Shown here piece by piece: positions 1-6,394 of a stretch of 6,690 nt of DNA. The notes beneath the pieces were generated by a model. It saw only the letters and a list, made by a program, of their open reading frames with translations. It was not told where the DNA came from and searched no databases. The translations under genes were made by a program, and so were the position numbers. Source of the stretch: a bacterium (lineage in GTDB: Bacteria; Cyanobacteriota; Vampirovibrionia; Obscuribacterales; Obscuribacteraceae); contig JAUIJG010000301.1 of NCBI GenBank assembly GCA_030431355.1, forward strand, positions 1 to 6,690. The letters run 5' to 3'. The stretch's first letter is position 1; each line of letters opens with the position of its first letter.

Positions 1-849
1 TACTCCCAGAACTGTTATCTGCAAACCGCAGAGACAGGCGAAACCGAGGAGGAGAGCAAAGTTGGTGACCACAAATTCACTTAAGATGAAGACTGTCACG
101 AAAGCTAAGGCAGATAATGCGCTCATAATCATGCCGAAACCGGATATGAAAAACAGAGGAGCAGCGCTGAATGAGATGAGACCATCCAGGGCAAGACCGA
201 ATAATTTTTTGATGGTGTAGGAGCTTTCACCCAGCTCTCTGGCGTCCCTGTCCAGGGGAACTCCGCATTGCTTGAAGCCAAGCCAGGGAATCATTCCTCG
301 GATAAAACGGGTTTTCTCGGGCATACTTCTTAAAGCATCCACCACGACCCTGTCGATAAGTCTGAAGTCGCCGGTATCCCATGGGATTTCCACCGAAGAC
401 ATGGAACCCAGGATTCGATAAAACAAGAACGCGGTCAATCTTTTGGACTTTCTGTCTCTGCGCCTGGAACGGGTGGCATAGACTACGTCGTAGCCTTCTT
501 TCCACTTCTCCAGCATGGCCGGGATTAGCTCCGGGGGATCCTGAAGATCAGAATCCATATTTATTACAGCCTGGCCTGTGGCGTGGTCCAGTCCTGCGGT
601 AATGGCTGCTTGTTGACCAAAATTTCTCGAAAGTTCGACCAGCTTTATGTTTTTGGATTCAACGGCTATATGACGAAGGGCGTTGGAAGTGGGCTCACGA
701 CTGCCGTCATTGACGAAAATAATCTCGTAAGACACCTTCTCCGGGCTTAAGACCAGGTCCAGGCGGTCTATTAGCTTGAGAAGATTTCTGGAATCTTCGT
801 TATAGACCGCTACGATGATCGAGAGTTCGGGGTTGATCTGATTTTCCAC
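1..849 (-). CDS. GT2 glycosyltransferase, polyprenyl-phosphate sugar transferase type (DPM1/GtrB-like), 3' end cut off by window
   Basis: The frame is open for 283 codons to the window edge. The first usable start is a GTG; an in-frame TAG lies 13 codons upstream and no ATG or TTG falls between. An AGGG sits about 11 nt before the GTG. The translation shows the GT-A fold motifs in order: SIIVAVYNE (10-18), a VNDGS nucleotide-binding motif (46-50), SRNFGQQAAITAGLDHATG (74-92), the metal-binding DSDLQDPPE (99-107), TGDFRLID (159-166) and R-DAREL-GESSY (201-211). Two hydrophobic segments follow (about 227-257 and 261-283). This order is typical of enzymes that move a sugar from a nucleotide donor to dolichol- or undecaprenyl-phosphate at the cytoplasmic membrane face. 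Family members are usually about 310-330 residues, so roughly 30-45 residues are missing. Donor sugar is unknown. The upstream epimerase on the same strand suggests a shared envelope-glycan pathway. Confidence 0.9.
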   Translation of the reverse strand, partial: MENQINPELSIIVAVYNEDSRNLLKLIDRLDLVLSPEKVSYEIIFVNDGSREPTSNALRHIAVESKNIKLVELSRNFGQQAAITAGLDHATGQAVINMDSDLQDPPELIPAMLEKWKEGYDVVYATRSRRRDRKSKRLTAFLFYRILGSMSSVEIPWDTGDFRLIDRVVVDALRSMPEKTRFIRGMIPWLGFKQCGVPLDRDARELGESSYTIKKLFGLALDGLISFSAAPLFFISGFGMIMSALSALAFVTVFILSEFVVTNFALLLGFACLCGLQITVLGV

Positions 850-891
850 TATGCTCTTAGCCCTGAGAGGTTGGTTCTCAACAACCTACAG

Positions 892-920
892 ATTCTCCCC
901 TAGTGGAGCGTTCTGGTCAA
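892..920 (-). promoter_or_regulatory. Possible sigma-70 promoter for the glycosyltransferase
   Basis: On the minus strand TTGACC (five of six matches to the -35 consensus) is followed after 17 nt by GAGAAT (four of six to -10). The -10 ends about 42 nt before the GTG start. It lies in the 266-nt gap between the epimerase and the glycosyltransferase, where I see no ORF and no clear terminator. The glycosyltransferase could therefore have its own promoter in addition to read-through. The match is modest and could be chance. Confidence 0.3.
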
Positions 921-1115
921 CTTGGCAATTCCTAATGTGTAGTAGGAAATTTTAACGAATTCAGAGCAACACAGTTTTCCGCAGGCACTTTGATTTCCTG
1001 AAGGGCTGAATACTGCTGGCTTGCAAAGAGATGGCGGCTAATTGGTTTTCGGCATAGACGGTTGTCGGATGGATACTTGCAATAATTTAATTCTTGCCTT
1101 GGGTAAATGATCGAT

Positions 1116-2048
1116 TTAGACGAGGCTGAGAGACTTTGTCCATTGCCAGGCTCTGGAAATCCCGGTATTTAAATCCATTTCTGGCTTCCAGCCCAAATAC
1201 TTTTCAGCTCTGCTTATATCCAGGACATTGGATGGCACATCTACTTTTCTTGCCGGAGTGGATTCCACTTGAACCGGAACATCGACAACCTCTTTTATTG
1301 TTTCGATAATCTGATTAATAGAATAGCCTTCCCCGGAGCCGATGTTGAAGATCCGCGGGTCTGTCTCTTTAGGTTGATAGCGGGCGCATGCCACAAGTGC
1401 TTTGGCCGAGTCGCCTATATATATGAAGTCTCGAACCGCATTACCGTCACCGAATTTGGTGACAGGTTGCCCCCGAGCGATTCTTCCTAAAAACACTCCG
1501 ATAGCGCCCTGTTTCGAATTTGGATTCTGTCTTTCCCCATAGGGATTAGCCAGTCTGGCCGAGACATACTCAAGCCCATAGAGATGGTGAAACAACTGAA
1601 GATACTTTTCGATTGTGAGTTTGGTTATTCCATAAGAACAGAGGGGATCCGTGGGGTGATCTTCCTTTATAGGAACACTCTGGGGCGTGCCGTACACAGT
1701 ACCGCCCGAGGAGATGAAAATGAATTTCTTCACCTTGTTGTTCCGGCATTCTTCCAGCAACTGGAGGGTGTCGATCACGTTGGTACGGACATCATGTCCC
1801 GGATCTTTATTGGACGATTCGGGCAGCGTTGTGTAAGCAAGGTGGAAGACCCAATCCATACCTTTAACGGCCTCGTGCAAGTCGCCATGATTGCCCAGAT
1901 CGCCTGTCAGGTATTCTACTTCGTCCAGAGGTTCGCTGAATCGACTTGGGTAAAGGTCGAAGACCCTTACTTTTACGCCGCTTTCAAGAAGATGTTCTAC
2001 CAGGCTGGTCCCAATGAAACCGTTGCCGCCAATTACCGCTGCCTTCAT
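1116..2048 (-). CDS. NAD-dependent epimerase/dehydratase (extended SDR, UDP-sugar 4-epimerase-like)
   Basis: A full-length 310-residue extended short-chain dehydrogenase/reductase. The N-terminal Rossmann motif is GGNGFIG (7-13), and D31 at the end of the second strand is typical for NAD rather than NADP. GDL at 49-51 is the usual adenine-contacting Asp. SSGGTVYG (113-120) supplies the active-site Ser/Thr region, and Y139 with K143 forms the catalytic YxxxK. NPYGERQ (168-174), VRDFIY (205-210) and NIGSG (235-239) are substrate-domain motifs seen in UDP-glucose 4-epimerase-type enzymes. Length and motifs are complete, so it should be active on a nucleotide sugar in the cytoplasm. The exact substrate cannot be read from the motifs. 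The ATG is preceded by GAGG at good spacing. It lies upstream of the glycosyltransferase on the same strand, consistent with supplying an activated sugar. Confidence 0.92.
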   Translation of the reverse strand: MKAAVIGGNGFIGTSLVEHLLESGVKVRVFDLYPSRFSEPLDEVEYLTGDLGNHGDLHEAVKGMDWVFHLAYTTLPESSNKDPGHDVRTNVIDTLQLLEECRNNKVKKFIFISSGGTVYGTPQSVPIKEDHPTDPLCSYGITKLTIEKYLQLFHHLYGLEYVSARLANPYGERQNPNSKQGAIGVFLGRIARGQPVTKFGDGNAVRDFIYIGDSAKALVACARYQPKETDPRIFNIGSGEGYSINQIIETIKEVVDVPVQVESTPARKVDVPSNVLDISRAEKYLGWKPEMDLNTGISRAWQWTKSLSLV

Positions 2049-2078
2049 ATGTCCTCGCTCAATACAAGCAACAGGGCG

Positions 2079-2087
2079 ATTCTATCA
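2079..2087 (-). promoter_or_regulatory. Extended -10 promoter candidate for the epimerase
   Basis: The minus strand reads TGA followed by TAGAAT, an extended -10 element (TGn plus five of six TATAAT matches). It is about 30 nt upstream of the epimerase ATG, giving a leader of roughly 24 nt that contains the GAGG ribosome site. No good -35 hexamer is present at 17-18 nt, as is common for extended -10 promoters. I see no equally convincing promoter for the divergent plus-strand gene in the same intergenic region. Confidence 0.4.
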
Positions 2088-2208
2088 CGTTAATTCCACC
2101 ATTCCTTCTGTTTTAGACTTGCAGTATCTTAATGTATCCAGGCTCCTAATCCCTGTCTTCTTCCGGTGGATGGAGTACACTTTAGGAAATTGACCAATTG
2201 GGGAAGTT

Positions 2209-2748
2209 ATGACTGAATCGAAAAAGCTCGTGAAAATCATGCGGAGACTACTGCATTGTTCGGTTTTGACCGCAATCACTATGGGACTGGTTTCTTCCGG
2301 CGCTAGTGCTGATCCCCAGACTAATAAAGGTAATAGGAACATCTCCAGGGCCAGAGCCCTTGAGATTGCCCGGACCCAGATTCCTGGTTCCCAGCATTCC
2401 ACTACGATCCCCTCTAACTTTCCCGTGCCGGTTTACAAGAATAACCTGGTAAAAACAAATTTCATTCATTCTACCCAGGGCTCTCCCAGCGCATCAGCCA
2501 ATCTGATCACCAAAGACGACCCGGCCAAAGTTTTTAAATGGTATGAATCTGTTTGTCGACGCGATAAGTGGGTGATGAAAGTTCCGACCGAAAACCTGCG
2601 TAGTACCATGAGTGCCGGTCAACAGTTTTATATGCTCGACGGGACAAAAGGTCCGAGTCGTATTATGCTCTACTGTTACAAGAACCCGGATCCGAAAATG
2701 CCCGGAACCATGGTAAACATCTCCTGGTTCTTTAATAAAGGACGATAA
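2209..2748 (+). CDS. Small secreted protein of unknown function
   Basis: A 179-residue protein with a clear Sec signal peptide. It has a basic N-terminus (K5, K6, K9, R12, R13), a hydrophobic core at about 14-30, and an ASA site after A34 that leaves a mature protein of about 145 residues. C17 is inside the hydrophobic core and not in a proper lipobox, so I do not call it a lipoprotein. The mature part contains FPVPVYKNN (71-79) and KDDPAKVFKWYESV (102-115) followed by W121. This resembles the general layout of small exported bacterial proteins with a 'P-x-Y' strand and a 'D-x-P-x-x-V-x-x-[FW]-Y' helix, but I cannot name a family. C116 and C156 could form a disulfide. GGGGAAG lies close before the ATG; ATG at residue 11 is an alternative start that still leaves a signal peptide. 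It is convergent with the TadG-like gene. Confidence 0.8.
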   Translation: MTESKKLVKIMRRLLHCSVLTAITMGLVSSGASADPQTNKGNRNISRARALEIARTQIPGSQHSTTIPSNFPVPVYKNNLVKTNFIHSTQGSPSASANLITKDDPAKVFKWYESVCRRDKWVMKVPTENLRSTMSAGQQFYMLDGTKGPSRIMLYCYKNPDPKMPGTMVNISWFFNKGR

Positions 2749-2755
2749 TCGTCCT
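2739..2755. terminator. Shared bidirectional hairpin terminator whose loop is a stop codon
   Basis: A perfect 7-bp stem (AGGACGA pairing with TCGTCCT) closes a 3-nt loop, TAA, which is the stop codon of the secreted-protein gene. On the plus strand the stem is followed by ACTTTCAATTT, a weak T tract. On the minus strand it is followed by TTATTAAAG, with T residues directly after the stem. It lies 24 nt beyond the stop of the convergent TadG-like gene, so it can end both transcripts. The stem is certain; strength as a terminator is inferred. Confidence 0.65.
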
Positions 2756-2778
2756 ACTTTCAATTTGCATTACTGGTT

Positions 2779-4476
2779 TTATGGAATTACCGGAACACAT
2801 ACGCCGCGGTTATGGACTTCGGTCCAGCGTTTGACCCGTACTCTTCCAAGATTGCCATTATATCCGGTGCCGGGCTCCCACCAAACTTTTTTCTTCCAAT
2901 TAGACCAACCTACCTGCAATAGGACCACATGGGCAGGCAAGGGCACCACGGTAGGAATATGAGCACCGGCAAAGGGCATGGTTGCTTCGTTTACCGAGAC
3001 GGATTCGGTTCCGTCTGGACTATTATTTATCTTCGTTGCTAACCAGGGAGCCATCCCAAGAGCCAGGGCTTTGGGTTGGCAAGTCAGGTCTTCACCATTT
3101 TTGGTAAAGATATAAAAGTCTCTCTGTCCGGCCACTAGAAATCCTATGGTGGCTGGATTGCTAAGGCAGGCATGCATGTCATTTTTTGTTTTCGACACGC
3201 CTACCTTGGATATTATCTGGTTGACTCTGGCTGTTATCTGATTTTCAAGATCCGTAGTATTGCCGCCAGGGATTCCGAAGATTACCTGGTCAAGGGTCCG
3301 GCCGACCACGTCCAGTCCGACGATGACACTGTTTCCTGCAACGCTGGAACACAGCAATCCTCCAAAGGGCATTGTCACAGAATGGTTCGTGGGGGTAAAG
3401 CCATAAGTCTGGTTTGCGCCGAATCTAACCGGAGCAATCAGACCGGTTGGATAGAAGTAGAATTCAGAATGGGGATCTTCCACCTTTATATGTACATATG
3501 ACTGCGGCATCGACATTTTGAAGGTTTGCCGCGGGTTTGACAGAACAAAGGAGCGTGCCTCCTCGCCCAGGGTGGCATTTTTGATGGCCTGTCCATGGAC
3601 AGAGAAAGCGTTTGGAACAGCATTGTTCCAGCTCAGGTTGCTGGCAGACTGGGTGTTTTGATCAAAGACTGTTCGTGATACTAAGTGTGGTTTTTCTTCA
3701 AATAAGAAAGGTACCTGCCAGAAATCGTCTCCACCCACGGTAAGAGGTGTGTAGCCTTTCAAGAAATATTTGTTGCCTGCGTTGGCCTGGGCTGCCGTGC
3801 GGGTAGTCTGGGTGTAGTAATTGGCGGGTAGGTTGTAGCCCGGGGGCATGTAAAAGTTATTGGATGGTTTCCCAGCCAGGGTGATATTGCTCTCTTTGCC
3901 CCGGTTCATCAAAGAGGTTTCCCAGCCGGCACCGGGTTTGACCTTCACCTGGGCTCCCATCCCCAGCATGCGAACTGAATTGGATGAAGCGTATTCGGTG
4001 AAAAATCCATGAAGCGTGTTTGAATTCTTCAGAATCGCTGCAAGAGAATTGCTCGCTTGCAAAGCTGAGTTTCTTGCGTTGGATGCGTTAGAAGTACCGG
4101 AGCCGGCCTGGCCACCTGCCGCTTCAGCATTGATGGCTATTAGCATGGCTTTGGCCCAAATTCTATTGATCCGTCGCAGAGTGGTGGAAGGGCTGCCGAT
4201 GGGAGCCAGGTTTCCAGTCTCTTTATCGCTATTCACATCATTAAAAATGCCTACGCCTGCCAGGGTTGGGGCGCTTTTGTCCATCGCCTTCTTTCCGACA
4301 TTGAGAGCTCCGGCATCGGAGGCGTTCTTTGTCTCGGACTGGCCACCCATGAACATAAGCAATGCCACAAATCCCATGCCAAGCACGATAAGAGCCAACA
4401 TGAGCACCGTAGAAAGGGTGATCATCGAGCCCAGTTTCTTGCGACGGCTTTTATTCAGCGGGATTTTTGTAGGCAT
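2779..4476 (-). CDS. TadG-like pilus-assembly protein with large unrecognised exported domain
   Basis: A 565-residue protein. A basic stretch (RRKK, 11-14) and G16 precede one membrane segment at about 19-43. ETKNASDAGALNVGKKAM (48-65) follows, which matches the 'AaDaAALAgA' pattern after the membrane helix of TadG/TadE-type Flp pilus proteins. No Glu is found at the +5 position of a putative G16 cleavage site (L21 is there), so it is probably a membrane anchor rather than a processed pilin. The remaining ~500 residues are exported, rich in Asn, Ser, Thr and Gly, and contain four cysteines (C376, C437, C466, C560) able to form two disulfides. I see no von Willebrand A metal site (DxSxS), which some TadG proteins carry. 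AGAGGA lies 9 nt before the ATG. It sits 17 nt downstream of the TadE-like gene, so the two form an operon. Confidence 0.75.
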   Translation of the reverse strand: MPTKIPLNKSRRKKLGSMITLSTVLMLALIVLGMGFVALLMFMGGQSETKNASDAGALNVGKKAMDKSAPTLAGVGIFNDVNSDKETGNLAPIGSPSTTLRRINRIWAKAMLIAINAEAAGGQAGSGTSNASNARNSALQASNSLAAILKNSNTLHGFFTEYASSNSVRMLGMGAQVKVKPGAGWETSLMNRGKESNITLAGKPSNNFYMPPGYNLPANYYTQTTRTAAQANAGNKYFLKGYTPLTVGGDDFWQVPFLFEEKPHLVSRTVFDQNTQSASNLSWNNAVPNAFSVHGQAIKNATLGEEARSFVLSNPRQTFKMSMPQSYVHIKVEDPHSEFYFYPTGLIAPVRFGANQTYGFTPTNHSVTMPFGGLLCSSVAGNSVIVGLDVVGRTLDQVIFGIPGGNTTDLENQITARVNQIISKVGVSKTKNDMHACLSNPATIGFLVAGQRDFYIFTKNGEDLTCQPKALALGMAPWLATKINNSPDGTESVSVNEATMPFAGAHIPTVVPLPAHVVLLQVGWSNWKKKVWWEPGTGYNGNLGRVRVKRWTEVHNRGVCVPVIP

Positions 4477-4493
4477 TGAACATTTTCCTCTGG

Positions 4494-4904
4494 TTACTTG
4501 GCGGGGGCTCCCACCACAGGTTCTTTAGCCTGAGCTTGAAAAACCATTGTATTGAAGCCGGGAAATGGGATAGGAAGTTGAACGGTCATTCTAGTTTTGC
4601 AAGTGACCATGTCATTGGTGTAGTTGCAGTTAAAAGTGACCGATTTGACTATTGAGCTTGTTTTAAAAGATTGCAGGGCTTTCCAGGCGGCCTGGTTAGC
4701 TTTGCCCGCATCCGGCTGGTTTGCCGCGGCCCGGGCGGCACTCTTAGCGGCCTGGTCATTTTTTGAATTGGCTAATACGATAACGGTAAGGTCGAGCATA
4801 AATAGGGTGACCGGCACAAAAATCATGGCGGCTATTATCGCCTCGGTGAGGCTCGTTCCTTTTTTTCTATTTCGAGCTTTTGAGATTGGTTTGGTTTTAC
4901 TCAT
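4494..4904 (-). CDS. TadE-like pseudopilin
   Basis: A 136-residue protein starting with a short basic leader (RNRKK, 11-15) ending in G16. TSLTE follows, with E21 at +5 from the glycine, and then a hydrophobic helix (about 22-45). This is the class III/type IV prepilin-peptidase signature used by TadE-type minor pilins of Flp (tight adherence) systems. NDQAAKSAARAAANQ (49-63) continues the usual Ala-rich region after the helix. The exported part has two cysteines (C93, C102) that could pair. GAGAG lies 10 nt before the ATG. It is the first gene of a two-gene operon with the TadG-like gene. No TadA ATPase, prepilin peptidase, secretin or Flp major pilin is in the window, so it may depend on machinery encoded elsewhere. 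Confidence 0.8.
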   Translation of the reverse strand: MSKTKPISKARNRKKGTSLTEAIIAAMIFVPVTLFMLDLTVIVLANSKNDQAAKSAARAAANQPDAGKANQAAWKALQSFKTSSIVKSVTFNCNYTNDMVTCKTRMTVQLPIPFPGFNTMVFQAQAKEPVVGAPAK

Positions 4905-4981
4905 CGCATCGATTCTCTCAGGGCTGCCTCTGTCCGGGATTTGGCGAATTGAAAAGTCTTGTCCCGGGTAAGGCTTTGAAT

Positions 4982-5015
4982 AATATACTCTGTGGGTCGG
5001 CTATTTAGCCGGGTC
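4982..5015 (-). promoter_or_regulatory. Possible promoter with overlapping dyad upstream of the tadE/tadG-like operon
   Basis: The minus strand carries TATATT at 4987-4982, a reasonable -10 about 78 nt before the TadE-like ATG. At the -35 distance there is no good hexamer. Instead there is a perfect dyad, CGGCT-ATTT-AGCCG (4998-5011), overlapped by two direct copies of GGGTC on the plus strand at 4994-4998 and 5011-5015. A dyad in place of a -35 box is a typical position for an activator or repressor site. There is no T run beside it, so it does not look like a terminator. The 206-nt region from 4905 to 5110 holds no gene I can support. Confidence 0.3.
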
Positions 5016-5091
5016 TTAGATGAGCATATTACAATTTTTGCAATGCTAATAGTTAGACAAGAACATTCTGCCTTAAGCTTCAATTCGGTAT

Positions 5092-5097
5092 TATAGT
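5092..5097 (+). promoter_or_regulatory. Possible -10 box for the acidic repeat protein gene
   Basis: TATAGT matches the -10 consensus at five of six positions. Transcription would start near 5104, leaving only 7 nt to the TTG at 5111 or 19 nt to the GTG at 5123. No convincing -35 is present at 16-18 nt upstream. If it is used, the GTG start is favoured, because the leader to the TTG would be too short for a ribosome site. Confidence 0.25.
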
Positions 5098-5110
5098 TGG
5101 CGTTTTTCAA

Positions 5111-6394
5111 TTGGGTAGAGCCGTGGTTGATAAAGAGACAGACAAAGATAAAGATTCCAGCGAACTAGACTCCTCGGAAGAAGAGTCCGAGGCACAGGCT
5201 GAGGAATCCCAGAAGGATGCCGGGGAAGATGCCTCCGACTCAGATGGGCCGGATGGTGATGAGGCAGAGGGTCCGAAAGAGGAGGTTCTCAAGAATCTCT
5301 TCGCCGACTTCCGCGCCACCAAGGAGATGGATAAAGAAGCTCTGAAAGAGGCTGTCGAAGAGGCTGAGCTAGAGGAGCAAGACGAGGTCACCGGGGCTTT
5401 AGAAGAGGTCAAATTCGAGGTCGGTGAAGAAGCCGCCGACAGCTCCGATGAGAGTTCCACCGATGCTGAGGAACAAAAGAATTTTGAGCCGCCCCGGGAA
5501 GTGGCTAAAACCATGCTCGAAACCGACATTAGCTCGGTCATGGAAAAGGCTGCCCAGCTAGAAAAAGAGACTGACTCTTCCGAAAACAGTGGCAGACGAG
5601 TGGCCAAGACCATGCTTGAAAGCGAGTCGCCTGACCTTGAGAAAATCAAAGCTGCCGCCGAAGCCCAGGCAAGAGAACTGGAACCTTTAGATGAACCGGG
5701 TGAGAGAAAAGTAGCTAAAACAATGCTCGAGGCAGATTTGCCTGATTTGAGTCAACTGGAGCCGCTTACAGAAAGCACGGAGAAAGAAGTTGAGGAAGAC
5801 GCCGGGGAAGGCAGAAAAGTAGCGAAGACCATGATTGAGATGGATCTTCCTAATCAATTGCAAGAGAAGGTTCTGGAAGCCGCACGGGAGATAGATGAAG
5901 CCAATAAAAAGCTATCCCAAGAGATTGGCAATCGACCGATCTCCAGGAGTTTGACCGACATCAAAGTTTCATTCTCTCTGGAATCTCAAGAAGGCCAACA
6001 AGTCGCGGAAGAGTCTCCGAAAGAGAGTTTCGTTGCCAGGACGATGCTTGACCATGAACTTATTCTCGACAAGCTGTCCGAGTCCATGCAACGAATAGAA
6101 GCTAAGACCAGGAAGGAGATCGAGGAGAAGGAGAAGGAGTTCGCCAACCAGCCGATAAAAGAGCGGATTCCCATAGATAACTATAAGACTGCCAAGCCCT
6201 GCCAGTGGAAATGGGAAGACGACGGCTACGATGATCAGTTTCGATATTGCGGCATGTGCAAGCAGCTGGTTTACAACTTTGATGGCATGGACAAACCGGA
6301 AGCGATGGCGCTTATATTTAAGCGGGAAAATCGTGAAAACGCACCACTGTTCAGGCGTAAAGATGGAAAGTTCATGACCGCCGACTGTCCGTGA
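5111..6394 (+). CDS. Acidic protein with repeated VAKTMLE motifs and a C-terminal four-cysteine domain
   Basis: Up to 427 residues; residue numbers count from the TTG at 5111. There is no ATG near the start. GTG at 5123, preceded by GGGTAGAG, is at least as likely, because nothing before the TTG resembles a ribosome site. No signal peptide or membrane helix is visible. Residues 1-120 contain 46 Asp/Glu plus many Ser and are probably disordered. The middle carries V-A-[KR]-T-M-[LI]-[ED] at 131, 164, 201, 237 and 308, and a degenerate ISRSLTD at 277. Helical, possibly coiled-coil stretches lie between and after the motifs (about 250-272 and 315-348). The end (about 358-427) is a compact domain: C364-Q-W-K-W, RYC380-xx-C383, LVYNFDGM (386-393), LFRRKDGK (413-420), C426-P. 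The cysteines may bind a metal. This matches a pattern I associate with bacterial domains ending in '(Q)DCPVG', but I know no established function. The stop overlaps the next frame (GTGA). Confidence 0.8.
   Translation: MGRAVVDKETDKDKDSSELDSSEEESEAQAEESQKDAGEDASDSDGPDGDEAEGPKEEVLKNLFADFRATKEMDKEALKEAVEEAELEEQDEVTGALEEVKFEVGEEAADSSDESSTDAEEQKNFEPPREVAKTMLETDISSVMEKAAQLEKETDSSENSGRRVAKTMLESESPDLEKIKAAAEAQARELEPLDEPGERKVAKTMLEADLPDLSQLEPLTESTEKEVEEDAGEGRKVAKTMIEMDLPNQLQEKVLEAAREIDEANKKLSQEIGNRPISRSLTDIKVSFSLESQEGQQVAEESPKESFVARTMLDHELILDKLSESMQRIEAKTRKEIEEKEKEFANQPIKERIPIDNYKTAKPCQWKWEDDGYDDQFRYCGMCKQLVYNFDGMDKPEAMALIFKRENRENAPLFRRKDGKFMTADCP
5501..6052 (+). repeat. Protein-level repeat: five VAKTML-type heptapeptides plus one degenerate copy
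   Basis: Copies are encoded at 5501-5521, 5600-5620, 5711-5731, 5819-5839, 5939-5959 (degenerate, Ser replacing Thr) and 6032-6052. Central Thr/Ser positions are T134, T167, T204, T240, S280 and T311, spaced 33, 37, 36, 40 and 31 residues apart. Residues before the motif are often E/G-R-[KR], and copies two to four are followed by acidic residues and L/S-P. The codons differ between copies (for example GTG/GTA/GTT for Val and ACC/ACA/ACG for Thr). The peptide is therefore kept while the DNA has diverged, unlike a recent tandem duplication. Confidence 0.85.

Noticed and set aside
227..505. Minus-strand 92-codon reading frame within the glycosyltransferase
   Set aside because: It is an alternate frame of the GT2 gene, whose correct frame carries all family motifs across the same bases.
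868..887. Inverted repeat AGGTTG/CAACCT in the glycosyltransferase leader
   Set aside because: Six pairs with an 8-nt loop, no adjoining T tract, and expected by chance at this length; no regulator or riboswitch pattern is visible.
927..951. Inverted repeat TTCCTA/TAGGAA with 8-nt loop between epimerase and glycosyltransferase
   Set aside because: Only six AT-rich pairs before a bulge. On the minus strand, where a terminator would be needed, no T run follows, so I do not call a terminator.
1104..1118. AT-only dyad TAAAT/ATTTA overlapping the epimerase stop
   Set aside because: Five weak pairs, no GC core and no T tract; too weak for a terminator.
1584..2093. Plus-strand 169-codon reading frame opposite the epimerase
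   Set aside because: The minus-strand frame here is a complete, motif-bearing SDR enzyme; the opposite frame has no recognisable content.
2188..2201. CCAATTGG palindrome and AATTG/CAATT dyad just before the secreted-protein ribosome site
   Set aside because: Very short and AT-rich with a 2-nt spacer; it cannot form a stable hairpin, and there is no second copy to suggest an operator.
4901..5110. Minus-strand 69-codon reading frame from a TTG, ending in an ATGA overlap with the TadE-like start
   Set aside because: It starts with TTG without a ribosome site, fills exactly the divergent intergenic region, overlaps the likely promoters and dyad, and shows no recognisable domain or membrane helix. 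The ATGA overlap alone does not carry it.
5107..5649. Long Ser-rich minus-strand reading frame opposite the acidic protein
   Set aside because: It is a mirror of Glu/Asp codons (GAG, GAA and GAC read as Ser, Phe and Val codons on the other strand). The plus-strand frame has the conserved motifs and synonymous variation.
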